Of a DNA stretch of 64,000 nucleotides, positions 1 through 10,427 are shown in pieces (within the stretch, counting starts at the first letter, position 1; each line of letters starts with the position of its first letter). The stretch lies in contig MEDY01000081.1 in the NCBI GenBank assembly GCA_001724265.1, forward strand, positions 1 to 64,000, read 5' to 3'. A program made the translations under genes and the position numbers. The DNA is from Rhizaria sp. SCN 62-66. Taxonomy: Eukaryota; Rhizaria, unplaced. The notes beneath the pieces are model-generated. The model made no database searches. It saw only the letters and a program-made list of their open reading frames with translations, and was not told where the DNA came from.

Positions 1-722
1 AGGAAAACAAAGTGTGTATACACAAGAAACGCCACCTTTAAATCGCGACCGGCAAAAGCTGTCGACTGGAATTTTATGCAGAATGTCGGTTGTGACACAT
101 ATTTATCGCAACAGCTGGGAATATACCAGATTCGATGCGAAACAAAGTTGCCAAGCAGGGCTGGTCAGGTTCGCGAAAATGATCCGATTGCTCACGGTCA
201 CTTTTCTAACCGAGCAAGTTGCACGAAAGTCCTGTCTGACTGGCCCAAACGAAAGCCATTAGTGTGGTCTAAATTCAATGTTCACATGCAACATGGTTTT
301 TCTAGGAGTTAGTTCATTGATCTGTGGCTATGCTTATTTATTCGTGAGCGATGAAATGGCAATATCACGGCAAGGCGACACGTTCGCGCTACTCGGTTGT
401 TCCCTCCGCACCTCCTCGCTTCTCGCCCGTTTCTCGCTTCGTCCCTGCCTCGCAGTGTTCGCACGCATGAAAATGCATTTTCACAAGTAGCATAGTAAAT
501 AACACACGTATGTTTTAACAATCCGTCCCAATATGACCTCTTTCTTTGCCTTCTTTCCCGCTGTCCATCAATTCTCCCGCGCGCCCCTTGGTCGCTCCGC
601 CACGTCTCTGTCCCACTCTGTCTCTGCGCTTTCTCCGCTGTTCTACAACCGCATCCCATTCGAATCGCGACTCTGTCCCACTACTATCCACGCGTTGTTC
701 TTCCCTTCAGATCGCGTCAGCC
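1..722. other. 5' flank and leader of IDH; no gene seen
   Basis: No ORF here has the GC-rich coding texture of the neighbouring genes. From about 536 to 720 the plus strand is strongly pyrimidine-rich and ends in a splice-acceptor-like CTTCCCTTCAG at about 710. A possible donor GTATGT lies at 508, so a 5' UTR intron is conceivable, but its donor differs from the GTACG used elsewhere. The IDH frame is open upstream to an ATG at 546, but the residues encoded there do not resemble IDH. Confidence 0.5.
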
Positions 723-2228
723 ATGCTTTCCCGCACTGCCCGCGCCGCTACCCGCGTCTCCAAGGTCGCGTCGTCGGCCGCCGCCTCCTTCACCACCGCG
801 ACCCAGCGCAAGATCAAGGTCGAGAACCCCATCGTCGACCTCGACGGTGATGAGATGACCCGCGTGATCTGGTCCGACATCAAGAAGAAGCTCGTGCTTC
901 CCTACCTCGACCTCGACATCAAGTACTACGACCTCGGCCTGCCCAACCGTGACGCCACCAACGACCAAGTCACCATCGACGCCGCCGAGGCGATCAAGAA
1001 GTACAACGTCGGCATTAAGTGCGCGACCATCACGCCCGACGAGGAGCGCGTCAAGGAGTTCAAGCTCAAGAAGATGTGGCTCTCCCCCAACGGCACCATC
1101 CGCAACATCCTCGGCGGCACTGTGTTCCGCGAGCCCATCGTGATGAGTAACATCCCCCGCCTCGTGCCCGGCTGGACCCAGCCCATCGTCATCGGCCGCC
1201 ACGCCTTCGGCGACCAGTACAAGGCCATCGACTTCACCACCGACAAGCCCGGCACGTTCGAGATCAAGTTTACCCCCAAGGACGGCTCGGCCCCCACCAC
1301 GACCAAGGTCTTCGAGTACCCTGCCCAGGGCGGCTGCGGCATGGCCATGTACAACACCGTCGAGTCCATCACCGGCTTCGCGCACTCGTGCTTCCAGTAC
1401 GCCATCATGAAGAAGTGGCCCCTCTACCTCTCGACCAAGAACACCATCCTGAAGAAGTACGACGGCATGTTCAAGGACATCTTCGAGGCCATCTACCAGA
1501 AGGAGTACAAGGCCAAGTTCCAGGAGCTCGGCATCTGGTACGAGCACCGCCTCATCGACGACCAGGTCGCGCAGGCCCTCAAGGGCTCCGGTGGCATGGT
1601 CTGGGCCTGCAAGAACTACGACGGTGACGTCCAGTCCGACATCGTCGCTCAGGTACGAACTACTATCAAATATACCCACGCACAAAGAACTTGGAATGCC
1701 TTAAAAATATTACGACCATTGGCAGAACGACCGCAAACGTTACTTTATAATCGTAGTTTGATTGAATGCATATCATCTGAAGTAACCCGAACCTCACTCG
1801 ATTGATATCATTTTCCTTCTTTCTGTTTCGCAATTCAGGGCTACGGCTCCCTCGGCCTGATGACCTCCGTGCTGATGTGCCCCGACGGCAAGACGGTTGA
1901 GGCCGAGGCCGCCCACGGCACCGTGACCCGCCACTGGCGCGAGTACCAGAAGGGCAAGGCCACCTCGACCAACCCCATCGCGTCCATCTTCGCCTGGACC
2001 CGTGGCCTCGCGCACCGCGCCAAGCTCGACAACAACGCTGACCTGCTGGCCTACTCGCTGGCGCTGGAGCAGGTGTGCATCGACACCGTCCAGGGCGGCG
2101 CCATGACCAAGGACCTCGCGCTCGCCATCCACGGCAAGGACCTCAAGCCCGAGCACTACCAGGAGTCGTTCCAGTTCCTCGACACCATCAACAAGAACCT
2201 CGCCGAGAAGATGAACCGCAAGTTCTAA
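723..2228 (+). CDS. IDH2: NADP-dependent isocitrate dehydrogenase, mitochondrial
   Basis: Oxidatively decarboxylates isocitrate to 2-oxoglutarate, making NADPH. Two exons, 723-1652 (310 codons) and 1839-2228, join in phase 0 to give 439 aa, the normal length for the eukaryotic homodimeric NADP-IDH. After the start, about 30 residues rich in Arg, Ala, Ser and Thr with no acidic residue look like a mitochondrial presequence. The mature domain opens with [18 protein letters not shown]. Substrate-loop residues [19 protein letters not shown] and the IDH signature [20 protein letters not shown] are intact, and the intron falls inside this signature. The C-terminus is not a peroxisomal SKL, so mitochondrial is preferred over peroxisomal or cytosolic. 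I chose the ATG at 723 over an in-frame ATG at 546 because it begins the presequence directly. Stop is TAA. Confidence 0.96.
1653..1838 (+). other. Intron in IDH (186 nt, phase 0)
   Basis: Donor CAG|GTACGAAC, acceptor CAATTCAG|GGC. It is AT-rich against GC-rich exons. Removing it restores the continuous IDH signature. Confidence 0.95.
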
Positions 2229-2703
2229 GTAAGCGAACGAAAACTTACGTTGGAGTCTTGGGTTGAAGATGGGTTGGGGTTGTTGAGAGTGTTCTTTTCA
2301 AAGAGATGTTAACGATACGTTTGCGGACTCGGTTGCCTCTTTTTGTAACTTTATTATATTACTATGCTTCTTCGTTTATGTTTTAAGCGGGAAATACAGC
2401 TTTCTGATGCGATCTACACTCGTCTCTATTGTACGCTTTCAACGAACAGCAATGCAAGATGCAACAACCACACCAGGATTGTCCCCAGTGAATCTTTTGT
2501 GCTGCTTTGTTCAACAACGCACATCACATGTTGCAGTCGTCAGGTCAATCGTTAATGTTGATATATGTTTTTTCGGATACATTTGTATCTGAATTTGAAA
2601 TTATACATCTATAAGTTTTATTCTTGTTGTTCTATCATCATTCTTGTCCAAGTGGTTCAACCTGGTTTTCGCGTCTCTCTTGATCTTCCTTCACACCCAG
2701 CCC
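2229..2703. other. Spacer between IDH and the acidic hypothetical gene
   Basis: AT-rich. It should hold the IDH 3' UTR and the promoter of the next gene. No RNA gene or coding texture was seen. Confidence 0.5.
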
Positions 2704-3298
2704 ATGTCTGACACCGAGGCAGAGTCAAATCGTTTGCTCACTAGAAGTGAGCGTACCTCCGCGGTCGCTTCCTCCGCTCACAATACGCCTGCTGGAACTG
2801 CTTCCGCGCGTTCCAACCAGCCCCAGGCTCACCCCTCGCGCTCGCTCGGCCCCAACCGCGTCGCTACTGACGAGGAAATCGTCGCTGTACGTTCATCAAA
2901 CAATGTCGAAACACGATTCAACTGTGTCATCTAATGTACATCACTGCCTTGTACCGTCATATTATCGTTAGACTTTTAAGTAAGTCGTCCTTCTCTCAGA
3001 TAATGTGCACTTGTTTGTTGTCATCCGCTCACGTTTTGCTTTCCAGGCGGCCGGCGGCAAGAAGGCGGTCGAGGCCTACCGCAAGAAGCTCATCGCCCAC
3101 CAGGACAAGGTCATGGCTGAGAACGCGCGCCGTGCGGCCGAGTACGCGAAGCTGCCCGCCGCGTCGAAGCGTTACGGCTCCTCCGAGGCCCCCAAGAAAG
3201 CCGACAATCATGACGATGACGAGGAGGAAGAGGAGGACGTCCTCTTCTCGGCCAGCGGCGGCGGCCGCGCCAGCAACACGTCGCGAGTCCGCCTCTGA
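2704..3298 (+). CDS. Small charged hypothetical protein (144 aa)
   Basis: I do not recognise a family. Exons 2704-2886 (61 codons) and 3047-3298 join in phase 0 to give 144 aa ending in TGA. Residues 1-60 are Ser/Thr/Asn/Arg-rich and probably disordered. Residues 62-105 form an Ala/Lys/Glu-rich segment likely to be a helix (it includes KKAVEAYRKKLIAHQDKVMA). Residues about 113-124 are a run of Asp/Glu, followed by a Gly/Ser tail. No signal peptide or membrane segment. The start is the first ATG of the open frame; a TTG further upstream is not credible as a eukaryotic start. That it is a real gene rests on the coding texture on both sides of a canonical intron. Confidence 0.8.
2887..3046 (+). 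other. Intron in the hypothetical gene (160 nt, phase 0)
   Basis: Donor GCT|GTACGTTC, acceptor GCTTTCCAG|GCG. AT-rich, with in-frame stops in the unspliced reading. Confidence 0.9.
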
Positions 3299-4414
3299 GT
3301 GAAGTAACGTTCTAAACATAACGGAAAGCCAAACGATGCGTTTGTCTCTGTTGCGCCTGAGACGCCCTGAAGTCTCATATCCTTTTCGTGTCTTTACTGT
3401 TTTACGTTGTGTGTTTGGATGTCTATGATTCTTGATTTTTACACGTGATCCGATGATTTAGGAACGCATCCTGGCCCAAAAAACTGATGTTAACTTGTTC
3501 GCTATTTAGAGCAAGCGAATGATGTACACACTACAAAGCGAGCACTGTATTGGTATTACACATGTTTAACATGAGTGAGACAAAACAAAAACACAATGTC
3601 GCCGATGGCAGATACGAACGACATCTATTCAGCCACGCATGCAACTGGAGCATCGAGCATCTTGACGATGACGAAAACAACTGCAGCAGAGTTGTGGCGA
3701 TCAGAACTACAGTCGGTGCAAGTAACAGTCGGCGGTAGGGAGGTGTCACACAGTCACACAAAGAAGATATAACTGCCATAAACAACAAGACTCGCGTTGG
3801 CTGCCAGTGCGCACGTTGACAACGGACTGAAGCGGAAACCGACGCGGAAGCATAACAAGCGTGCTTATGACTATGTCAAACCCAAAACGAATACAACATT
3901 ATTTAGAAACATAACGATTATAATTTTACGCATGATTATAATTATATAAAGTACGACTAACAACAACAAAAAGAGGAAAGTGAAAACACGAACACAGTCG
4001 CAACATGTCACTTCATTGCATGACATTACATTGCACAAAAGTAATGTCAGCAAGCGGCAGTGACACTAACACATATAATGCGTTCATATAACGTGTAGTG
4101 CTCGTCACCAAATCGCCACCAACAACGGCAACATAGCACTACCAAAGTTTTAAGAAGAGAACAGCACTGACACGGAAACTGACACTGACCTCCGGTCTGG
4201 ACAAGGCTAGAACACCCATCGATTCAGCTACTTAGATACTAGCCCGCATGGGCCCGCTATAAGATTTGCTAATGCTGAAAGACCACGCCTCGTCAGTCAT
4301 TTGACTTGAACCGTCGTGAGCACTTACGGACAGACTGAGCGCATCCGGTGAAGTGCAACGGCCAAGTTCGGTGGTCGAGTTCGAAGGTCGAGTTCGATGG
4401 TCAAGTTCGCTTGC
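3299..4414. other. Convergent spacer, 3' ends of two genes
   Basis: Lies between the stop of the plus-strand hypothetical gene and the stop of minus-strand FBPase, so it should hold two 3' UTRs. AT-rich. Short ORFs at about 3550-3790 lack the coding composition of real genes here. The last part is a 13-bp tandem repeat (4360-4411). Confidence 0.5.
4360..4411. repeat. Four 13-bp tandem repeats next to the FBPase stop
   Basis: Four adjacent 13-mers start at 4360, 4373, 4386 and 4399. The consensus is GGTCGAGTTCGAT with 1-3 differences per copy. The array ends 3 bp from the FBPase stop codon, so on the minus strand it is transcribed as the first part of the FBPase 3' UTR. Confidence 0.85.
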
Positions 4415-5536
4415 TTAGAGCTTGGCCTTCTTGGGCTCAAAGCCCTCGCCGGCCTTGATGCCACTCTTCTTGTAGAGCGCGATGACCTCGTCGACCATGC
4501 CGGAGCTGCCCAGCCACACGGGGCAGCGCTGGTGCAGGGTCTTGGGCACGATGTCCAGGATGCGCTCGGTGCCCGTCGTCGCGCGACCACCAGCCTGCTC
4601 CATAATAAACGCCATGGGGTTGCACTCGTAGAGCAGGCGGAGCTTGCCGGCCGGGTTGTTGGCGTCGGCGGGGTAGGAGAAGACGCCGCCGTAGAGCAGC
4701 GTGCGGTGGACGTCCGAAACCATGGAGCCGATGTAGCGGCCGCGGTGCTGCCGCTGGTGCTCCAGCGAGACCCACTGCGCCGTGGGCGCGTCCCAGTGGT
4801 CCGCGTTGCCCTCGTTGATCGAGTAGATCTTGCCCTGCGTGGGGACGCGCATGTGCTTGTGGGTGTAGATGAACTCGCCGATGCTGGGGTCGAGCGTGAA
4901 GCCGTGAACGCCGCGGCCCGTGGTCAGCACGATCGTCGTCGCGGGGCCGTAGAGCGCGTAGCCGGCCGCCACGAGCTGGTTGCCCGGCTTGAGGAGGTCG
5001 TCCACGGAGGTGGGCTTGTCGCTCTTGGCGTCCTTCTGGTAGATGCCCCAGATGGAGCCGACGCCGACGTTGCAGTCGATGTTGGAGCTGCCGTCCAGAG
5101 GGTCGAACACGATGGCGTAACCGCCCTTGGTGTCGTCGACGATAATCGGCTTGTCCTCCTCCTCGCTGCCCATGATGTAGACCTGGTCGGAGAAGGCGCA
5201 GCAGTTGACGAAGACGTCGTTGGACAGCACGTCGAGCTTCTTCTGCTCGTCGCCGGAGCTGTTCTCGTTGCCCGCGAGCCCGTACAGGTTCGCGATACCC
5301 GCCTTGTGGGTCGCCGAGGCGATGACCTTGACGGCAAGCTGAATAGACTGCAGCAGCATAGTGAAGTCGCCCGTGGCTCCAGTGAAACGCTTGCGCTCGG
5401 AGAGCAGGAAGCGAGTCAGAGTGACCGGGTTGCGGTTGCGCTCGAACTCGTGGTCCGTGCCCGAAACAGAGGTCGAGGGGCGCGGCTTCACGTTCGCTGA
5501 AATAGAAGAAGAAGAGGAAGAAGTAGGGGCGGACAT
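4415..5536 (-). CDS. FBP1: Fructose-1,6-bisphosphatase
   Basis: Hydrolyses fructose-1,6-bisphosphate to fructose-6-phosphate in gluconeogenesis; a Mg-dependent cytosolic enzyme. Single exon, 373 aa from the Met at 5536, against about 335-340 aa usual; the excess is a Ser-rich N-terminal extension of about 30 residues. Metal-site motifs are present: the acidic stretch SEEEDKP and VFDPLDGSSNID (about residues 142-153). The family active-site signature follows with GKLRLLYECNPMAF (about 296-309), then EQAGGRA. The frame is open upstream to another ATG at 5614, but the extra 26 residues match nothing in the family; Met at 5536 is preferred. No organelle signal is evident. Stop is TAA. Confidence 0.95.
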   Translation of the reverse strand: MSAPTSSSSSSISANVKPRPSTSVSGTDHEFERNRNPVTLTRFLLSERKRFTGATGDFTMLLQSIQLAVKVIASATHKAGIANLYGLAGNENSSGDEQKKLDVLSNDVFVNCCAFSDQVYIMGSEEEDKPIIVDDTKGGYAIVFDPLDGSSNIDCNVGVGSIWGIYQKDAKSDKPTSVDDLLKPGNQLVAAGYALYGPATTIVLTTGRGVHGFTLDPSIGEFIYTHKHMRVPTQGKIYSINEGNADHWDAPTAQWVSLEHQRQHRGRYIGSMVSDVHRTLLYGGVFSYPADANNPAGKLRLLYECNPMAFIMEQAGGRATTGTERILDIVPKTLHQRCPVWLGSSGMVDEVIALYKKSGIKAGEGFEPKKAKL

Positions 5537-6482
5537 CTCGCTACTTGGGGGTCTGAGACGCAAGTATTGCAGAGTCGGACGAGGCAATTCAAAGCGCGAA
5601 GTGGAAGCCAACAACGGGAAGGAAGCAGTGGTGAGATTACATTGAAGATGTCATTAGAATTGAGTAAATCCAAAACATGGCATTGCCAACGGAGCCTTAA
5701 TGATAGAGACGATCATCATGTTTCGCTTGAAAATCATGAAAATGTGTGAGCGACAAGAAGCCGTAAGTTGAAGGCGACGTCGCTTGCCCTGTTTAAGAGG
5801 CCCTAAGATGTAGCTCGCGCTGCCCTCAAACGCGGCAGCGATCAAAAAAGGAAAATGAAACCAAGTACAGTATAATGAAAGGGCCATCGTAGCCAAGATT
5901 TTGGCGCTATTCCAATCAGGGCCATGGTGGTAACGCCCTGCAAATAAGTCCCAACCCTCCTCTTATCCTCTTAGCTCTGCTCCGGCCTCCTGCCAATCGA
6001 AGCCACTCTGAGAATAGTTGCTTTTCAGTCAGAAACTGACAATATCTCGAGCAACAAATGCACCTTCGGGGATAAAGGTACAATAAATATATATAGTGGA
6101 ACTGGTAGTTGTACATGAATGAATTGTATTTTGTATACGTACTATATCGATACAACGGCAATGTGCGAGCACAATGGAATGGATGAAGCCGAAACAGAGA
6201 CAAACCATGTATCAGCCTACAAGCACCCCAGTATTTCATTATCTTCGTTATCATTACCATCATCGCCATCATTGTCACTGCATCTCTTAGTTCTCTCAAA
6301 CTAACCCTGCCAAACCAAACAACACCAACCTTACCATCAACACTACCACCATCAACAAACCAAACAAACTACCACAACTAAACGTCAACAAACCCATCCA
6401 TCACAAATATCGGCAGCTCTTAACCACAGGGCTTAGAGTCTGCATCTACAATGTGATGACAATAGATCATGGTGCTGTGCGC
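5537..6482. other. Spacer: 3' UTR of the Glu/Ala gene and promoter of FBPase
   Basis: Both flanking genes run on the minus strand. The segment near 6300-6410 is nearly free of G on the plus strand (listed separately). A short AT run lies at about 6084-6098. No gene was recognised. Confidence 0.5.
6299..6412 (-). other. G/T-rich tract downstream of the Glu/Ala gene
   Basis: On the plus strand this stretch is almost only A, C and some T. Read as minus-strand RNA it is GU-rich and begins about 70 nt after the TAA of the upstream gene. Position and composition suit a downstream polyadenylation/termination element, but that is inference. Confidence 0.4.
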
Positions 6483-7886
6483 TTAGACGAGGCCGCTGCC
6501 GCGCGCGAGCGAGACGGTGTAGGACTTGTCGAAGGCGGCCAGGAACGCGGCGCGAGCCTCGGGGGTCGACTTCTGGTTCGTGTTGGAGGTCTCGAGGAGC
6601 GAGAACTCCATCTTGGGGAACTTGCCCTCGCGAACGAGCTCCTCCTTGGCCGACTCGAAGGCCTGGTTGACCTCCTGGCTGATGATGCGCTCCAGCTCCT
6701 CCTCGAGAAGCTGGGCGGCCTCCTCCTTCATCGTCGACTTGAGAGCCATCAGGGACGCGATCTCCTTCTGCGCGCGCACGGCAGAGTTGATCTGAGCGTA
6801 GACCATCGCCTCGGCCTCAGCCATGGCGGCCGCCTGCGCCTGGGCCTCGACCTGGGCGCCCGCGGAGACCTCGAGCAGCGAGCTAGGGGCGTCGGCGTCG
6901 ACCTCAGCGAACACCTCGACCTCGGAGTCAGCCTCGGCATCCGCCTCAGCCTCAGCCTCGGACTCAGCCTCGGACTCGGCGTCGACCTCAGCCTCGGCCT
7001 CGGCCTCAGCATCAGCCTCGGCGTCAGCCTCAGCCTCCGCCTCCATCTCAGCCTCGGCCTCGGCGTCGAGCTCAGCGAGCGCGTTGACCTCAGCGGCGAC
7101 GGCGGCAGCGAGCTCAACGGCGCCCTCAGCCTCGACCTCGGACTCGGAGTCGGCGGAGATCTCGATCAGCGACTCGCCGCGCATCTCGGCGATGCGCTTG
7201 TTGGCCTGCTTCTTGGTCCAGGCGTTGTTGTAGTTGTCGAATTTGTCGGCCCACTGCGCGCTCTTGGCGTAGCGGTTCGCAGCAGCCTGCGCGCGGCGCG
7301 TGCCGATGGGGTCCGCGTCGACGTGGCCCGAGCGCGCGTTCTGCATCGCCGCAGTAGCCCAGTCGGACTCGACCTCGGCCTCAGCCTCAGCCTCGGCGGC
7401 GGCCTTAGAAGTGATCGTGGTGGTGGCCTCAGTCTCGACCAGGGCCGTGTGGAGCGGGCCCTCAGAGAGCAGCGAGCGGAGCTGGGCCTCCATGTCGACC
7501 TCCTCGGTGGCGTCCGCGGTGGTCTCGATGAACGACGTCGTCGAGGGGGCCTGGACGCTGGCGACCGTCGAGGTGGGGTTGGGGGCCGCCGACGCGGGGC
7601 CGGAGCCCCACTGGACGGGGCCACCATAGTAGTAGTACGGCGACCACTGGCGGAAGGGGTGACGCTGGGGACCGACGTAGCTGACCGACGGGAGAGGGTA
7701 GAACGGGTTGAAGTTCTGGTACGGCGGCAGGAACTGCGAGTAGTAGGGCGTCGGGAAGGCAGCAGGCATGATGTAGGAAGGACTACCCGCCTCAGCCTGA
7801 GCCTCGGCCTGCACCTCCGTTGCCACAGCGGCGGAGCAGGCCAGAGACGCGACAAAGAGGCCAAGTGCAAACTTCACGGCCTTCAT
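6483..7886 (-). CDS. Secreted Glu/Ala-repeat protein, unknown function (467 aa)
   Basis: No known family recognised. Residues 1-22 are a clear signal peptide: a Lys start, a hydrophobic core around FALGLFVASLACSAAV and an AVA cleavage site. About 23-40 is a short Glu/Ala stretch. About 40-95 is rich in Tyr, Pro, Phe and Gly (contains SPYYYYGGPVQWG). About 165-180 and 245-370 are dense Glu-Ala dipeptides with Asp, Ser and Val in place, giving a strongly acidic, helix-prone block. About 190-235 is a non-repetitive segment with Trp and basic residues (contains AWTKKQANKRIAEM). The tail from about 385 is helical and charged (EEAAQLLEEELERII). No membrane anchor was seen after the signal peptide. 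An extracellular, wall or matrix structural role is inference. Single exon; stop TAA. Confidence 0.85.
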   Translation of the reverse strand: MKAVKFALGLFVASLACSAAVATEVQAEAQAEAGSPSYIMPAAFPTPYYSQFLPPYQNFNPFYPLPSVSYVGPQRHPFRQWSPYYYYGGPVQWGSGPASAAPNPTSTVASVQAPSTTSFIETTADATEEVDMEAQLRSLLSEGPLHTALVETEATTTITSKAAAEAEAEAEVESDWATAAMQNARSGHVDADPIGTRRAQAAANRYAKSAQWADKFDNYNNAWTKKQANKRIAEMRGESLIEISADSESEVEAEGAVELAAAVAAEVNALAELDAEAEAEMEAEAEADAEADAEAEAEAEVDAESEAESEAEAEADAEADSEVEVFAEVDADAPSSLLEVSAGAQVEAQAQAAAMAEAEAMVYAQINSAVRAQKEIASLMALKSTMKEEAAQLLEEELERIISQEVNQAFESAKEELVREGKFPKMEFSLLETSNTNQKSTPEARAAFLAAFDKSYTVSLARGSGLV

Positions 7887-8818
7887 CGCTCACCTTTTAA
7901 CGCAAAGAGAGTCACAAAAAGGGCGAGGGGACAGAAAACAGACAGAAAATAAGGGGCGTGAGCAAGTGGGGTGGGGATGGCTTGAGGGTGGAAAGGAGGA
8001 GTTGGACGGGGGTCTGCATGGCCTTCAAAAGGCGATACGAGTGCAAACCACGACACAAGGACGCTCTGTGAGATACTTCTGGTAGTGATAAAAACTCTCA
8101 GACATCCCCAGGCGCACACACGAAAGCAGGCCCGAGAACGAGTCGGGGGCAAGAGGAGAGTAAGAGGTCTCTGTGAAGCAACACGACGAGGTTATCTTCA
8201 GGGCGGTCCATGTAGGCAAAAGCGTCCCCATGTAGCGCCATGAATACAACAAGGAAATAATTACGACATGCAATAAAATCATATTTCACCTACAACCCGA
8301 GAGGGTGCTAAATGGGGTCCCTGCAGACCGATTTCGACGTCTCTCAGACCTTCCTTTAGGGGAACTCGGTCTGAAGGCGGCGACTTAACTTCCGTGTTTT
8401 TCGGTCCTCGCTGGTCCAAAGCAAAAGCAACTTGAGATTTGGACAATCAGCGACAGCTTTATGAAATAATGTCATGAGCTCTGAAAAGAAAAAGTTGACA
8501 ATGAGAGGCGAGCATATTCATTGATTCTGAAAAACGTTCATAAATTTGTATGGGTATTTACCTAATGTGTCAAAACAACTCTTGTCCAATCTGGCTGACA
8601 CAACCAAACGTGGCTTTGGATCGTACATATGCCACTCGTTTGTCTTATATATAACACACTGATCGCTGATACAACACTCTCTCGCGGCGGCTACTACCGA
8701 CGCATGTGAGCTCTATCTATTGACACTAAACATCAACAACTACACAGTAACAAAACAGTTCATGCTTCTGACATGAACACTCTCCTCGCGACACTCTAAA
8801 ACTTTGCCCAGCGTTTCT
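7887..8818. other. Spacer: ARL1 3' UTR and promoter of the Glu/Ala gene
   Basis: AT-rich, with a more GC-rich island at about 8285-8420. That island contains an 8-bp perfect inverted repeat, CAGACCGA (8324-8331) and TCGGTCTG (8366-8373). No gene or known RNA recognised. Confidence 0.45.
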
Positions 8819-9370
8819 TTACGCGGTGGTGTTGGCGATGGTGTCGGCGAGCCAGTCAAGCCCCTCTGAAAGGCCCTCGCCCTTGACGGCCGAGGCGCTG
8901 CGGATGTGCCACTTGCGGTCTTTAATGGTCTGCAGCCCGAGCTCCTTGGCGACCTCGACCTCAGACATGGCACCCTCCTGGTCCTGCTTGTTCGCGAACA
9001 CGAGCAGGTGCACGCCGTTCATCTCCTCCTCGGCGAACATGCCGTACAGCTCCTTCTTCGCGAGTCCGATGCGCTCGCGGTCCGCGGAGTCGACGACGTA
9101 GATGATGGCGTTGGTGTTGCCCAGGTAGTATCGCCAATAGGGGCGGATATTAGTCTGGCCGCCTAAGTCCCAGAGCAGGAAGTTGAGGTTCTTGTACGTC
9201 ACCTGCTCGACGTTAAAGCCGACGGTCGGCATGGTGCGGATGACGCGGTCGGGCGCGTAGAGCTTGTACAGGATTGTGGTCTTGCCTGCATTGTCGAGGC
9301 CCAGGATGAGGATGCGGACCTGCTTCTCGCCGAACAGCTTCGAGAACAGGGAAGAGAAAAGCATGCCCAT
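8819..9370 (-). CDS. ARL1: ARF-like GTPase, ARL1 type
   Basis: Small GTPase of the ARF family. ARL1 acts at the trans-Golgi, recruiting GRIP-domain golgins when GTP-bound. 183 aa, single exon, family length. Gly2 follows the initiator Met, fitting N-myristoylation, and is followed by an amphipathic helix ([11 protein letters not shown]). P-loop GLDNAGKT at 24-31, switch I with MPTVGFNVE, switch II WDLGGQ at 67-72 (catalytic Gln72), base recognition NKQD near 131 and SA(S)A near 158. The stretch [17 protein letters not shown] resembles ARL1 more than ARF1 (known of the family), but ARF subfamily assignment by eye is not certain. Stop TAA. Confidence 0.93.
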   Translation of the reverse strand: MGMLFSSLFSKLFGEKQVRILILGLDNAGKTTILYKLYAPDRVIRTMPTVGFNVEQVTYKNLNFLLWDLGGQTNIRPYWRYYLGNTNAIIYVVDSADRERIGLAKKELYGMFAEEEMNGVHLLVFANKQDQEGAMSEVEVAKELGLQTIKDRKWHIRSASAVKGEGLSEGLDWLADTIANTTA

Positions 9371-10427
9371 GGTGCGGCGGGGAAAGATTTGACGTCGTCA
9401 GAAGAGTCGGGAAGGTGCGCGAGCGGACTGTCGGGGTGGTTGTGAGGTGCTGGTTTGAAGAGACAGCAGCAGCCAGCAGTTACAGTGCAGCTGGATGCAA
9501 CAGCGGTAGGCAGAGCGACAGCGACGCTAAGGCGGACGCTTAAAGGCTTATGGTGGTATTCACGCGGTAGCAAAGTGCTATATAACTTCTGTGCCGTGGC
9601 AAGAAGAAGGAAAGTGGGGAGTGGCTGCGTAAGAGAGAGCGGAAGCAAGAGAAGATGACAGGAGACAAAAGGATGACGAAGACAACGAGAGCGAGGTCCA
9701 AAGTGTGAGCCATAAGGTCATATAATGAGTAAAAGAAGATAAAACTAAGCTGATATAAAACAATAATGTCGGAGTATACTATTCTAAACTTTTCTTAGCA
9801 AATATGGGGTAGGACATAGCTGTGGAGTAAGATGATGGTGTAGCTCATCACAGGACGTTGCAGCGGTCTCCATGGAGCTGGCAGCGAATTGATATTCACA
9901 CTCCAAGACACGTAATTGAAAAAAGTAAAACAAGTTGGAATATAAAAGATGGCCGAAAAGCCAAATTCTGCACTGACGAAGCAATTCTCGCGATAGATGT
10001 GTCGCTATCTTCCAAAGAGCTGCGGCCTAACTTTCGCTCTGCAAGCTTGGTCTACGCCGTTGGTGTCCGTCAGCAAGTCACTCGATCGAAGGAAAATCAC
10101 TCTACAGAGTCTTTATCATGTATATATTAACTAGAAAGACTGAAATTTGGATATGTGATACATTTGGCGTCCATAAACATGGTCAGTATAGTTTGTTGCG
10201 ATAATAAAATCTCGATGTATACAAACGGATCTTGCCTAGTTACTGGCCCTGTCACTTGCAGCGCTGCAGCGTACGAACCGCATGTCACTCATCATAATAT
10301 ATTTCATTTTGCGTGTTTTGTAAATAATATCACTACATCATATCATGACCACCCACCAATCAAATATTCCCCTGACCTGGATCTTTTACGTTGTGAGACC
10401 TGGTGATGGTTAAGGCGACAAGACACT
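9371..10427. other. Spacer between CTR9 3' end and ARL1
   Basis: Both flanking genes are on the minus strand, so this holds the CTR9 3' UTR and the ARL1 promoter and leader. The leader next to the ARL1 ATG is pyrimidine-rich in RNA sense. No gene recognised. Confidence 0.5.

Noticed and set aside
546-722. Upstream in-frame extension of IDH
   Set aside because: Ser/Pro/Leu-rich reading of a pyrimidine-rich leader. The ATG at 723 gives a good presequence directly.
3575-3772. 65-codon ORF in the convergent spacer
   Set aside because: Base composition is unlike the coding sequence here, overlapping frames are equally open, and no domain is seen.
6453-7952. 499-codon plus-strand frame opposite the Glu/Ala gene
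   Set aside because: Leu/Gly/Ser repeats are the mirror of Glu-Ala codons. The minus frame has a signal peptide and sensible ends.
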